Position numbers and translations under genes: made by a program. A DNA stretch of 21,959 nt from Bugula neritina (taxonomy: Eukaryota > Bryozoa > Gymnolaemata > Cheilostomatida > Bugulidae): contig CAXIUT010000062.1 in assembly GCA_964035545.1 (NCBI GenBank), forward strand, positions 1 through 21,959, written 5' to 3'. Below the pieces are notes generated by a model that saw only the letters and a program-made list of their open reading frames with translations, searched no databases and was not told the origin of the DNA. This document shows positions 10,800 to 20,613 of the stretch, one piece after another (the stretch's first letter is position 1; each line of letters opens with the position of its first letter).

Positions 10800-11912
10800 T
10801 CAAGGAGATTAACTCAAATGTATCTTTCCAGAGTTTTACAAGTAATCGAGAAGAAGTTTAGGGTAAAACTATTTCAACAACTAGTAGCAAATAAATCTTT
10901 CTTGAATCTTATCATTTGTTTCTTTGACATTCACCTGGAAGACAGTTTCTTAATAAATTCGATGTAGTTCATTTACCTTGAAAGCTGACAATTTTGCTGT
11001 TTTGAGTTAATGAACAGATAGATTGTTTTTTAAAATTTGAGAAAGTTCATATTTCCGTTTTTGTTTTTTAACTGTTTTTTCTTATCCTTTTTAATCATTC
11101 ATTTTAAATTTCTCTTTTAAATCTTAATTTTTCTATTTTTTGATATTTAAATGAGATTATCCAGAAATAATTTCAATCTTTTTGTTATTTTTATCAATAA
11201 TTTAATTTTGTTTAATTTTGGCTTTTTCTTATTTCATTTCTTTTTAAATTACATTCTTTATTGCTTCATTATTTTTTGAAGATGATTAATCTAAAAATCC
11301 ATCATGTTCTGCATTAGAAGGTGTATAAAAAATAGAGTTTCTCTTAAATTAATTCTAATTTTTTTATTCATTGTTTACAGATGAATCAATAGAAAAAACA
11401 GAAGAACTTTCATCGTTAAAATCTTCTTCTTCATCATTATATCTTTACTGATGATATTTTTGTAATTTTTTCTTTCGACTTTTACTTGAACTAAGATAAT
11501 CTCTTTTATGTATTTTTTTATTTATTTGCTTCCTTTTCTTTTCAGGCAGCTTATCTTAAGATCTATTTGATTTTCCTATACTTTATTTAGTTTTTTATGC
11601 ATTTCTTTTGATAATATTTAACTCCTAACGGTCTAGAGTAGAATCAACATAACCTTTTTGCTCACATAAAACCCATTACTCTTATTTTCTTTTGATATAT
11701 TCTTGTTTTCTGGTTTAAAATTCTAATAGATCTTCTGCAACTCCAAGTAAATGACTTACTGGCTCCCAAGTGCTTTGATTTTATGGATAACCTTTCCATT
11801 TAATAAGATAGTACCTCTTTCCAACCATTATTTTAAAATCTAGGATTCTTTAGTATTAGTAGTCTTGTTATGATTTAGAACGTTTTGGCTTTTGACTTTT
11901 TAGTTGACTCAT
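10800..11912 (-). CDS. HP1-like chromodomain protein
   Basis: 370 residues, one exon, ATG 11912, TGA 10802-10800. An N-terminal chromodomain covers about residues 18-68: '[32 protein letters not shown]'-type sequence (written here in parts: '[12 protein letters not shown]', 'STWEPV'). The aromatic cage for methyl-lysine is complete by position: Tyr18, Trp39, Tyr42. A long, Lys-rich and acidic linker follows, including an 'EEEDFNDESSS' patch. The last ~60 residues ('FICYELLKEFYPKLLLDYLE') resemble a chromoshadow domain, which in HP1 proteins dimerises. Expected role: reading H3K9me or H3K27me in heterochromatin; in ciliates such proteins also take part in DNA elimination, which cannot be inferred for this one. 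TAA encodes the conserved Glu of GYPE. Confidence 0.9.
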
Positions 11913-12290
11913 TTGGACTAAATATTTATTTTGGAGGGGAAAAATAACCGCTTATCAAAAATCAGAAATTAATTATGTTAATTTCAACTTTTAGTTCAGA
12001 TTTATTTATTCAATAACTACATATCGATACTAGTATATGATTTTTCATTTATTTTTCGAGTAATGATGAATAGAAAAATATTATATGATTTTTCTCTTTA
12101 TAAGATATCTTATTTTTAACTTAAAAATAGAATTTTTGAAACCTTAAAACCTTCTATCAAGTACTAAGTAGGATCTAATTAGACTAAAATTGAAATAAAA
12201 ACTATCTTAGAATATCAATTAAATATTTAAATCGCTGCGTTTTTCTTCTAATATACTGCATTCTGGTTATTTTGTGGACAATTAGATGAT
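11913..12290. other. Noncoding AT-rich gap
   Basis: About 378 nt upstream of the HP1-like start with no supported ORF, RNA gene or repeat. It probably holds the promoter of the HP1-like gene and the 3' flank of the candidate small gene at 12291-12528. Confidence 0.5.
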
Positions 12291-12528
12291 TCATGACCAA
12301 TCCTAAATATTTTTCCTAGTCTCTATAACTTCCCTCTGAATCTCAATTGCTTCATTATCACACTCCAAACTTATTCGCATTCTTAATTAGAAGTAAAAAA
12401 TACTGTTGCGGAATCCCTGGAAGTGGGAACTGAAAACTATTTGATGCACGAAGAAAGCTACCCATAGGGGAAGAAGAAGAGCGTATTTACAAGGCATTAT
12501 CACTTTAAAATTATTAAAAAATATTCAT
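12291..12528 (-). CDS. Candidate small protein gene, unknown
   Basis: ATG at 12528. The first exon reads 'MNIFEEFESDNALE' and on through a Ser/Phe/Pro-rich part ('GSFLRASNSFQFPLPGIPQQ'). A GTA...AAG segment of 22 nt (12382-12403) would act as the intron and lead to 'MRISLECDNEAIEIQRE...' ending at TGA 12293-12291, about 71 residues. The intron is slightly longer than the 19-21 nt norm. No family is recognised. The evidence is codon-like composition and a plausible splice; it could be chance in an otherwise empty stretch. Confidence 0.35.
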
Positions 12529-12583
12529 AAATGACTTATTAAAGTGATATTTTAAGGCGTTATTCACTTAAAAATATTAATAA
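12491..12583. repeat. Imperfect direct repeat and 11-bp inverted repeat
   Basis: An imperfect ~30-bp direct repeat begins AAGGCATTATCACTT at 12491 and AAGGCGTTATTCACTT at 12554. Within it, TATCACTTTAA (12498-12508) is the exact reverse complement of TTAAAGTGATA (12539-12549), with a 30-nt loop. It lies between the divergent candidate small gene and the SNM1-like gene, so it may be regulatory. Confidence 0.6.
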
Positions 12584-12688
12584 GACTTTTATACTTGCCA
12601 AATCCCTTTCTAGGTCGAATAAGAGTGTTTTAGCTAGCAAGGAATAAATAACTCTTTGATTAGATTTGAGTTGATTTATGTTTTTATA

Positions 12689-13793
12689 ATGTGTTTGATA
12701 GCGGGTTTGGTCGTAATTGATTAGTTCACACTTAAACTACCAAATGCCTTCTACATCCTTACTCACTGGCATTCAGGTACAACTATTTTAATTGAGATCA
12801 TTATCAGGGTATTGGTAACAACTGGAATCATGGACTAATATTTGCATCAAAAATAACCCGTCAACTTCTGTTAACTAAATTTCCTAAATTGTAGAATAAG
12901 GTCATTGCTCTTCCTCTGAAAGAGTGGACTAGTTTAAGTGAGAGTCCATCAGTAGATGTGTTTATATTTGATTCTAATCATATGGCTGGATCAATTATGG
13001 TATTTCTTAGGGTAGAAGGGAGATACTATTTGCATACTGGAGATATGCGTTTTAATCCTAGAATAGCCCAAAATACAACTTAAATCTTTGAGGTATCATA
13101 AGAAGGTGGATATCTATGCAAGTATCCTATCAAATAGCTTCATTTGGATAACACATTTTGTGACCCAATATTTAAATTTCCTACCAGAGTAATCATTATC
13201 TTAATTAGTCTAAAGCTATAAAAATGTTAGTAGATCTAGTCACTGAGAATAACCCCTCAAGACTATTTCTTTGCACTGATTCAGTAGGTAAATAATAGGC
13301 TTTTATCGTATTAAGTCGCTACTATAAGATAAAAGTGGCTGTGACTGCTAGTAGAATGACTTACATAGCAGCTATGGACATCGCTTGGTAGAAATATTTT
13401 ACTCTTGATGGATCTGAAACTTGGATAGAGGTAATACCTAAAGGATAGAAAGATAAAAGAATAGGTCTAACTGCAGGTTCAATAGGGGTAACATTGACAG
13501 GATGGGCAAATCTCAGTCATGTTCATCCTGATGGATTTAACTCTTATTTAATTCCTTATTCTTTACATTCTAATTTCAAAGAAATGGAGCAGCTAGTAAG
13601 CTGGGTCAAACCTGAACGTTTAATCGGAGTGGTTAAAGAAGACAAGGCAAGGTGGTAAAGGTTTAACAAAAAAAACTTGAATTATAGCAACTATGTATTT
13701 AGTCTTTATGGAATCAAACAAAGAGGTATGGACTACTTTAGACAGTAATACTGTTATAAGTAAAATTCTTCAAAATCATTAGAATAATAGTGA
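12689..13793 (+). CDS. SNM1/Pso2 (DCLRE1) family metallo-beta-lactamase/beta-CASP nuclease
   Basis: 354 residues after removal of 20-nt introns at 12777-12796 and 13189-13208; ATG 12689, TGA 13791-13793. The first intron splits the metal motif: 'THWHS' in exon 1 joins 'DHYQG' in exon 2 to give HxHxDH. Further family landmarks follow in order: 'FDSNHMAGSIMVFL' (usually DANHCPG), 'LHTGDMRFNP', 'LHLDNTFCDP' and 'PYSLHSNF' (usually PYSEHSS). Known members are 5' exonucleases in interstrand cross-link repair and end processing. Length suggests a catalytic core only, without the N-terminal zinc finger. The Cys, Pro and Glu changes in the two His motifs are unusual, while the metal-binding His/Asp residues remain. 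The open frame continues upstream of 12689, so the start is tentative. Confidence 0.9.
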
Positions 13794-13847
13794 TTCTATG
13801 CTTATTATTCTAATCATATAATTTTTTGATTAAAATTAATATAATTA

Positions 13848-14657
13848 ATGACAAAGACCATGAAATCATTCATTTACTGTGCTCTTTCTCTTATTTTTAT
13901 TTCATGTTGTGTAGCTCATAGTCATATTCACTGGGTTGAAAGCAAGCATGATGAGAAGTGTTATACTCAGGGTCTTTCATTTATAAACTGCACTCATGTG
14001 TTATAATCATGTGGACTATATGGCGAATCATACTTCCAAATCTATGAATACTCTTCTCATAACTCTTCATTTACTTCTACTTTTAAAACAAAAATATTCC
14101 CGGATAAATATTTTCTATAAGGCTCAATATTATTTCCTCCCAACCAAATCATCTATATTCTAACTTGGCGATAACATCTTGTATTTCGATATCAATATTC
14201 AAACAAATCGAATGATTTCAAGTGGTTGTCTCCTTTGAAATGGAAGACTGAAGGATGGGGTCTCACTCATAACAACACTCATTTATTTGTAAGTGATGGT
14301 TCGAATAATTTGTATATTTGTGATTAGAACATGACTATTCTTAAAACAGTTCCAGTTATTGATCAGTTTAACAATTCTTTGTATAGTTTGAATTAGTTGG
14401 AATGGAAATAAGAAAGTGGGGTTCAGTATATTTATGCTAATGTTTATTTTCAGGCAGCTTTGTATAAAATTAACATGGAAGGGAAAGTTGTAGAAAGAAT
14501 AGATTTAGGACAATTGCAGAAAATATAATTAGAGCAGGGAGAACTCAACTATGATTATGTTTTTAACGGAATAGCTATTTGGAATAATACTATGGTTGTT
14601 ACTGGTAAAAAATGGAAAACTTTCTTTACGACTAAACATTGTAATGATGATTTATGA
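13848..14657 (+). CDS. Glutaminyl-peptide cyclotransferase, plant/bacterial (beta-propeller) type
   Basis: 269 residues, no intron, ATG 13848 (a second in-frame ATG at 13860), TGA 14655-14657. The N-terminal ~25 residues form a signal peptide ('FIYCALSLIFISCCVA'). Family landmarks in order: 'CYTQGLSF', 'ESCGLYGESYF', 'ILTWREHL', 'EGWGLTHNN', 'LFVSDGSNNLYI', 'LNELEW', 'YIYANVYF', 'FNGIAIW' and 'VVTGKKW'. This family converts N-terminal Gln (or Glu) of exported peptides to pyroglutamate and is unrelated in fold to the animal zinc-dependent QC. The Glu of LNELEW, invariant in the family, is encoded by TAG. It starts 54 nt after the SNM1-like stop on the same strand. Confidence 0.9.
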
Positions 14658-14757
14658 ACGATTTAATAAGAAGTAATATGATTAAGTTTTACTTTAATTT
14701 AATATTACTTTTAATATGATTGTTATATTTAAGAAGATAAGTGATAATGAATGATAT

Positions 14758-15301
14758 TCAGGCTTTATCAAGCATTTTATCTATAAATTTTTCATATCTA
14801 ATGATTCCATCTTCTGGTTAGCTTTCTTTAATCAACTACTCCACTTCTTCCTCACTCATAGCTACGCCATAAGTTCTTAAATAGTATCTCATCTAACTAA
14901 CAGATATATTTCCTCCTTTTTCACCATCAAATACTTTAAAACTCTCCATTAACTCCTACTTCATCATCATCTCACTTTCTTTATCTGCCTATTTAAACTA
15001 AAATCTACAACTAAAGCCAAAAAATCTGCAAAGTCAATTTTGGTTGAAACAAGAGGATTATCTGATTTTACGGCTCTGTCTCCCAACGAATCAACAACTG
15101 CATAGAAATGACTATACCTTCTTGCTAGCTGATAGTAACTCCAAATATTTTGAGAGCTCCAGGGACATCTTTGGCCTGTACATAACCATCTTGTTCTTTA
15201 TCGTAGCTATCAAATATTTGTCGATATTTTTTAGTGAGTTCTGGACTGATTTTAGGTTTAAGTTCAACTGTTTCTTAACTATTTTTCTGTGGGGGTTACA
15301 T
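14758..15301 (-). CDS. Calmodulin-like EF-hand protein
   Basis: 167 residues after removing two 20-nt introns (15098-15117 and 14989-15008); ATG 15301, TGA 14760-14758. The domain order is that of a four-EF-hand calmodulin or centrin. Loop 1 is D-K-E-Q-D-G-Y-V-Q-A-K-D, preceded by 'KKYRQIFDSY'. Loop 2 is degenerate, followed by 'IDFADFLALV'. Loop 3 is D-G-E-K-G-G-N-I-S-V-S-E in 'FKVFDGEKGG'. Loop 4 ('EPEDGIIRYEKF') lacks the first Asp. So two loops, perhaps three, could bind calcium. A ~20-residue polar N-terminal extension precedes helix 1. It is the last gene before the second internal telomeric tract. Confidence 0.9.
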
Positions 15302-15418
15302 TTTCAGAATAATTATAATTCAAACTTATAAAACCTTTTTAGATTACTATCAAATAACTAAATATTTTGATAATTGATATTCTAGTAGTAGATATTGGTC
15401 TAATATTGATTAATTATA

Positions 15419-16868
15419 ATGAGATGGAGTTATTTTATTAAGGTGCTGTAATAAATAATATTAATGGGGTTGGGGTTGGGGTTGGGGTTGGGGTTGGGGT
15501 TGGGGTTGGGGTTGGGGTTGGGGTTGGGGTTGGGGTTGGGTGTCTGGAAAGTGATAGATAAAAAAACTAAGAAAACTAAAGCTCTAAAAAAGAATTTTGA
15601 TGCCTTTAATAACTCCACTGATGCACAGAGAACTTACAGATAAATCATGTTCCTTATGGAATTAAGCCACCCCAATATAATCAAATTAGAATAAGTCATC
15701 AGAGCATAAAATAACAAAGATATCTACCTCGTCTTCTAGCATATGGATATAGACCTCTATACTCTCATCAGATAAGACATCCTTGCTGAACGTCATAGAA
15801 AATATATATTCTACCAAATAGCCAAATCTCTATACTACTTGCATTCTGCCAGTTTGATTCACAGAGATATCAAGCCTTCCAATGTTCTAGTCATTAGAAT
15901 TGCTAAGCTAAACTTTGTGATTTTGGACTTGTTCGACATATCGATGATGGTCTTTAAGATAATCAAGATATTTTAACGTAGTATATTGCCACTCGCTGGT
16001 ATAGAGCTCCTTAGATTCTTTTAGGTTCGAGAAGATATACGAAAGCTATTGATATTTGGAGTATGGGTTGTATGCTAGCTGAAATGCTAAAAGGAAAACC
16101 TTTGTTTGCTGGTACATCGACAATTAATCAATTGTAGAAGGTTCTTTTATGGACTGGGTCGCCTTCAGAGCAGGAAGTCAAGAGTTTGAAGTTGAATTCA
16201 GGTCATGAAGTATTTAAGTTATTAGGAAAAGTTAAAAAATGTAATAAAAAAGAATATATTCCTCATGCAAGTGACTAATGCATACATTTAATATCCCATA
16301 TGTTGTAATTTGATCCAGAGAAGAGAGCAAGTATATAGCAAATACTAGCTCATCCTTATTTATCATAGTTTTTTCATAAATAAGAACTAATAGTTTCAAA
16401 TGCCTCGATAAAAGTATCAGTAGATGACAATCAAAGACTATCACTAAAGATTACAGAAATATAATTTATGAAGATATTAGAAAAAAGAATAAATCAGCTA
16501 TAGATGTCAATAATACAACTCTTTATCGAATCAAACAAACTGTCAGAAAAAGTCAACCGAAAAAGAGTTAAAGTGCTGATCAGCGTGTTCCAACTGTATA
16601 GGATTAAAAACATAATAAAAAGTCATTTTATAAAAGAGATCCAGCCATTTTGAGTAAAGTTAGAAATGTAAAAACTATAGAAAAAGATTGGTAGCCAGTA
16701 TAAGCTAAGAAATCATTACTAGCAAAGTAAGGAGATAGATTTATTCATACTAAATATGACAACGAATGGGTACGAAAGAAGAGATCAACTACTGAGGGAA
16801 ATAATCCAAAAAAGAAGCCAACTAGATTAATACCAAGTCCAGCGACTCATAAACAGAAAGTTTATTGA
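15419..16868 (+). CDS. MAPK15: ERK7/ERK8 (MAPK15) family protein kinase, N-terminus lost
   Basis: Conserved sequence starts at 15539 with '[23 protein letters not shown]', i.e. right after the glycine-rich loop. Then come '[11 protein letters not shown]', 'DIYLVFEHMDIDL', the catalytic '[10 protein letters not shown]', '[13 protein letters not shown]', the activation 'TEY' (15976-15984, Glu = TAG), '[14 protein letters not shown]' and a basic C-terminal tail to TGA 16866-16868. The N-terminal ~20 residues and the GxGxxG loop are absent; instead the ORF from ATG 15419 reads through the telomeric tract as (Gly-Leu)n. Two one-base slips break the frame, near 15893-15903 (before KLCDFG) and near 16446-16449 (an A run). 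ERK7 kinases act in cilium formation and autophagy. As written this cannot encode a normal kinase. Confidence 0.85.
15466..15540. repeat. Internal telomeric tract GGGGTT, looks like a complete chromosome end
   Basis: Twelve G4T2 units plus GGG (75 nt), the same length and terminal phase as the left end of the window. 164 nt of AT-rich spacer separate it from the EF-hand start. On its right the sequence continues without spacer as TGTCTGGAAAG, inside the N-lobe of a MAP kinase. There is no CCCCAA tract to mark a left end for what follows. Confidence 0.95.
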
Positions 16869-16923
16869 AATGATAACTGATGGGCTGATATCAATTATTT
16901 GATATTTGATATTTAATTGAAAC

Positions 16924-17691
16924 ATGCAATCGGAAAGTGGTCCTCACAGGACAACCATTGATCCTTACTACAAACAGGGAAATGTCTTTGAAAGAGATTA
17001 GGCATATTATAGTCAAGTCCTCACTGGAACGAGAAAGACAAGTAACTTAAGGGGAAGTGCTCGTCAGTCATCTCTACAACGTTCGAATTTCAACGAAATT
17101 TAACGCTCCAATTTGAATGAACCAGTTAGACAGAACAGTCCTCCTCCTCAAAACAAAAAAGAAACAACCAATAACCAATATTATCAAATTGAATAAGCAC
17201 CGCCACAACAATAATTTTATCGATCTTCAAATAGATCTTATGGGCAAGCAGCTGGATCGAATACTGCAGCCTATGGAGAGTCTAATCGTGCCTATGGATA
17301 AGCAGAACAGTAAAATCATCTTTTGAAGAAACAACTTGAAGATCTTCTCAGTGGACATACTTAATTCGGACATAGTACTAACGTTATCAAACTATCTCAC
17401 TATAATATGAGTCATAATGATATGGAAAAGATCAAATAACTGGAATCCTAAATCAATAGACTATAAAGTGTAGTTTAGGCAAATGATAACAAGATCTAAA
17501 ACTATAAAAAGGCTGGAGAGGAACTATCTAAGAGAATGACAAATATTCAATCAATTGATAAATAAATTTATAAAACTCTTCAGGGTTCAGTTAATCGGGA
17601 TAAGGAACTTTTGTAAAGAGCTTCTTCGGCTATTGCTCGAGGCTAGCGCAGAGAAGATGTAGCAAAAATACTTCAACAAGTCATTAATTGA
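16924..17691 (+). CDS. Gln/Ser/Asn-rich protein with C-terminal coiled coil
   Basis: 255 residues, no intron, no frame slip; ATG 16924, TGA 17689-17691. The N-terminal half is low in order and rich in Ser, Gln, Asn, Tyr and Pro ('NSPPPQNKKETTNNQYY'). A repeated 'AYGE' pattern follows ('AAYGESNRAYGEAEQ'). The C-terminal half is helical with heptad-like spacing ('MEKIKELESEINRLESVVE', then 'ELLERASSAIARGE'). I recognise no family. It starts 55 nt after the kinase stop and may be a structural or ciliary component, which is a guess. Confidence 0.78.
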
Positions 17692-17784
17692 TATCTTCTG
17701 AAATATTCCTTTATTCCATCTTATTTTAAATCATATCATGATTCTCTTGATAAATAACAATAAACTTGGATATTTTATCACTAA

Positions 17785-18066
17785 ATGGAGAACAAAGCAT
17801 TTGATAGGGATCTTGAGTAAGCAGTTGAAAAAGTATTTCAGGCATATGATATTGATAACAGTGGAAAACTATAAGTAGATGAAGTGATAACTCTTATCAA
17901 TGATACCTTTTATCTCTTAAAACAAAATCGTAAAGTTACAGAAAAAGAAGTTAGATAATTCATGAAACAATAAGACTCAGATGGAGATGGACTCATATCT
18001 CAGACATAGCTTCTCTCTTTTTTTCATAGTATTCTCCTTAAATACAGTCGATAAAGAAAACACTGA
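17785..18066 (+). CDS. Small two-EF-hand calcium-binding protein
   Basis: 93 residues, no intron, ATG 17785, TGA 18064-18066. Two canonical 12-residue loops are visible: D-I-D-N-S-G-K-L-E-V-D-E preceded by 'EKVFQAY', and D-S-D-G-D-G-L-I-S-Q-T-E preceded by 'EFMKQE'. Both have the position 1, 3, 5 and 12 ligands; position 12 of the second is a TAG codon, supporting UAG = Glu. The helix between them is longer than in calmodulin. It is likely a calcium sensor or buffer; the partner is unknown. It is convergent with the coiled-coil gene ending at about 18134. Confidence 0.85.
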
Positions 18067-18133
18067 TAAGTCATCTTTTATCTTTACTAAAGTTGATAGT
18101 AATAAGCTAGATGTTACAAATCTAAAAAGTATA

Positions 18134-18754
18134 TCATTTTTTTTCTAATTATCTAAGTCGTCTATTTTAACAAATACTAACATTTCTTAGGAGATAAGGA
18201 ATTATTTTTACTCTCTTACTTCTTTTTATCCGATTTAAAGTTGTTATTGAATAATCTATTGTCTGCTTTGAAGTTTAACTCTTCTAGCAGTTAATCTCTT
18301 TAATTCCTATTAATACTTACTCTATTCATCTTATTGTTATTCATTGTCTTAGCTGATATTTTGGTATTTTCGAACTTGATTTTAACAATATTATATTTAA
18401 TTTTCTTTATTAGGGTAAATTACTTATTTATTCAAATGAACTGATCAAGTTTCCAGGACTTGAGTGACCTTTTTCTTTCAGAAATAAATCCAATTTTTAA
18501 CAACTTATAGATTGATAGTTTAAATTTTATTTTTGAAGGTTGGTTTTAATATCTTTGAGAATCATTCTGATATCAGATAGATATGCTTTTTATGATTGAT
18601 GTTTGAAGTTATAAGTTATGCGAACGAGTTGTTTAAATAGTTATGAATATTTGCTGTTAAGAGAAAGAGTTTACTTTAAAAGTTTTATATTTTTATTGTT
18701 TTTTGAGTTTATGCAGACTCTTTTATCGACTGATTGTTTTTTTTGGAATTTCAT
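18134..18754 (-). CDS. Coiled-coil protein, unknown
   Basis: ATG 18754. One 19-nt intron (18405-18423, GTAATT...AAAG) joins a first exon ('MKFQKKQSVDKRV' to 'NLISSFEE') to a strongly charged helical part ('KYEEELKRLTARRVKLQSR', 'EIIQEQLEIGEKEVREEKEF'). The frame then reaches an A8 run at 18137-18144. Read as written it would run on about 155 nt more, 90 nt of it antisense to the EF-hand gene (TGA at 17979-17977). With one more A it stops at TGA 18136-18134, giving 200 residues. I prefer the latter because part C shows other slips of this kind. No family is recognised. Confidence 0.65.
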
Positions 18755-18849
18755 TTTTAACAGCTATTATTATTATCTAAATACTATTAAGAGATGATTA
18801 TTATTTTAAAGGAAAAAGTATGGTTAAAAAAACATAACAATATGAATGA

Positions 18850-20613
18850 TCAGCACATTTTTCCATTATTATTAGACATAATTCTTGCGAATGTAGCTAA
18901 AATAAGTTCTACATTGAGAACAACCTCCCCTTCTGAAGATTCTTAATCAAAACTTTCCAAAATAATCAAAGAAACAAAATCTCCAAAGGTATGATTGATA
19001 TGTCTGCTTAACAAATCTAAAAACACACTTCTACGAAGTACTTATCCTCTTATTCTTTATAATTATGTACTAGTTTTCTTGCTTTAGCTAATAAACATCT
19101 CCAAATATCTTCATTTTGAATATTTCTGCATTCAGTCATTTTGCTAACTCCTGCTTTAAGTATAGTCAGACATAATACTTTGTTTACTTCTTGTTTTTCT
19201 TTAAAAGTTACTACATTTTTTTTATTGATCTTATGTCATATATCTGACCAGCTTTATCGCTTCTTAACGATACATATTGACTGGCTAGTCACATAAAATA
19301 TCGACCAAACGTCCACAAGAAAGGTCATCTTCATCTGGTATCAACTGTTGTAAATTTTATAATTTACCACTTTAGAGACTTTTAACGATAAGCAATAAAG
19401 GCAACTCAAGATCTTAGAATTTTATTGGAGTTAGACGTTATATTTTAATAGGCATTAGAGGTTTAACATTTTATATTCTTTTCTTCTTACTTTGTTGCTA
19501 AAGTATTCTAAAATTTTATTTTTCTTTTTATAATTCATTTTTCAAATCTTAAATAATACGTCTAAGTCGACCATTATCTGATTTGAGTTAGCTTTTTTCT
19601 TTATCTTCCATACTTTGTTTATTTTCTAGTATTTTCTAATTTTTTTTCATTTTTAAATATTCAGTCGATAGATGTTCTTTCTCAGTTTATATTTTTTATA
19701 TATCTTGTCTTAGTTATTAAATTAATGATTTCAATCTCGTTATTTCTTAATTTTATTTCTTTATTGATCCGATCTAAGTTGAAATGCTTTTTTGAGTAAT
19801 ATATTTTTGGTTTAATTTTGTGCTTTTTAGAGTTATGCTTCTCTGATGGTTAATCTTTTTTTCATTTCTTAAAGTTCTTGTTTAAGATCATTGATTTGTC
19901 TTTTCTGTATGGTTTGTCTAGATTTGAGTATATTTTTTTAATTTAAAACAACCTGATAGTTCCTTTTAGTTTTTAATTTTATTATTTCATGAGTTTAAGT
20001 AATTTATTTTATAAACAATCTTCTTGTATATTCGATTGAGATGAAGATGAGATGATAGATTTTAATCTGAGTACTTATCTTTGTAGATGTTCCATTTATA
20101 TGTTATGTTCATCGAATACGCTAATATGAGGTAGTTTTTTCATTTGTTTTATTTTTTATTAAGAATTTAGATACAATTCGTTTAGTTCTTGTATTTTCTT
20201 TTTCAATATTTATGTGTAGACTTATAAACGTTTTCCATCGAAGTTTTATTGAATAGATTGTTACCATTTTTACTGAATACCTTATAGAAATTTAACCTTT
20301 TTCTAAAACTAATTTAACTTGAATTTTAAATGAGCTACTGACTGTCTTTCTATTTTCAGTTATTCTTTTAGGCTAATATTTATTTATTTAGTGTTTAATA
20401 ATCTCTTTTCTAAAACTTAGGTTTAAACTTTTTGATCTGGTAGTTGTTTTTTATCAGATTGATTTGGACGTAGTAGCTTGTCTAAAATGTTGTCTGCTGT
20501 TAGTTGGGTATTTTGAATTGAACATAGTTCGTCTTGACTGAATTATTTTATTTTTACACTGATGCGTCTTTGTAGAGAGATAATGCTCCTTTTTTCGATA
20601 TTACTCTTTTCAT
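18850..20613 (-). CDS. Large coiled-coil protein with several frame slips
   Basis: About 585-590 residues from ATG 20613 to TGA 18852-18850. The N-terminal two thirds are continuous coiled coil ('EVLEKRLLNTKEINISLKE', 'LKQELEEMKKRLTIREAE', 'KSELKSDNGRLRRII'). The last third is a helical, less charged domain ('CGRLVDILCDEPVNMYREEA', 'EDIWRCLLAKARKL', 'INHTFGDFVSLIILESF'). The protein-like frame jumps by one base at several places, for example A6 near the start, A7 at about 19937-19943, an A-rich site near 19742, A8 near 19218, and near 19042. A 35-nt GTT...TAG intron could replace the A7 slip. The family is not recognised; a centrosomal or basal-body scaffold would fit the composition, as inference. 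It is divergent from the RFC gene, 57 nt apart. Confidence 0.65.

Noticed and set aside
6213-15540. Internal telomeric arrays as programmed chromosome-breakage signals
   Set aside because: Known breakage sites are short non-telomeric motifs, and a break here would leave truncated genes on the right. Full-length tracts with end phase fit finished chromosome ends better.
15430-15618. Minus-strand ORF of Pro-Asn repeats
   Set aside because: It is only the complement of the telomeric tract plus antisense of the kinase gene.
15884-15897. 8- or 14-nt introns to explain the frame jump before the kinase KLCDFG motif
   Set aside because: Far below the 19-21 nt norm here; a single missing base gives the family's normal spacing and fits the other slips in this segment.
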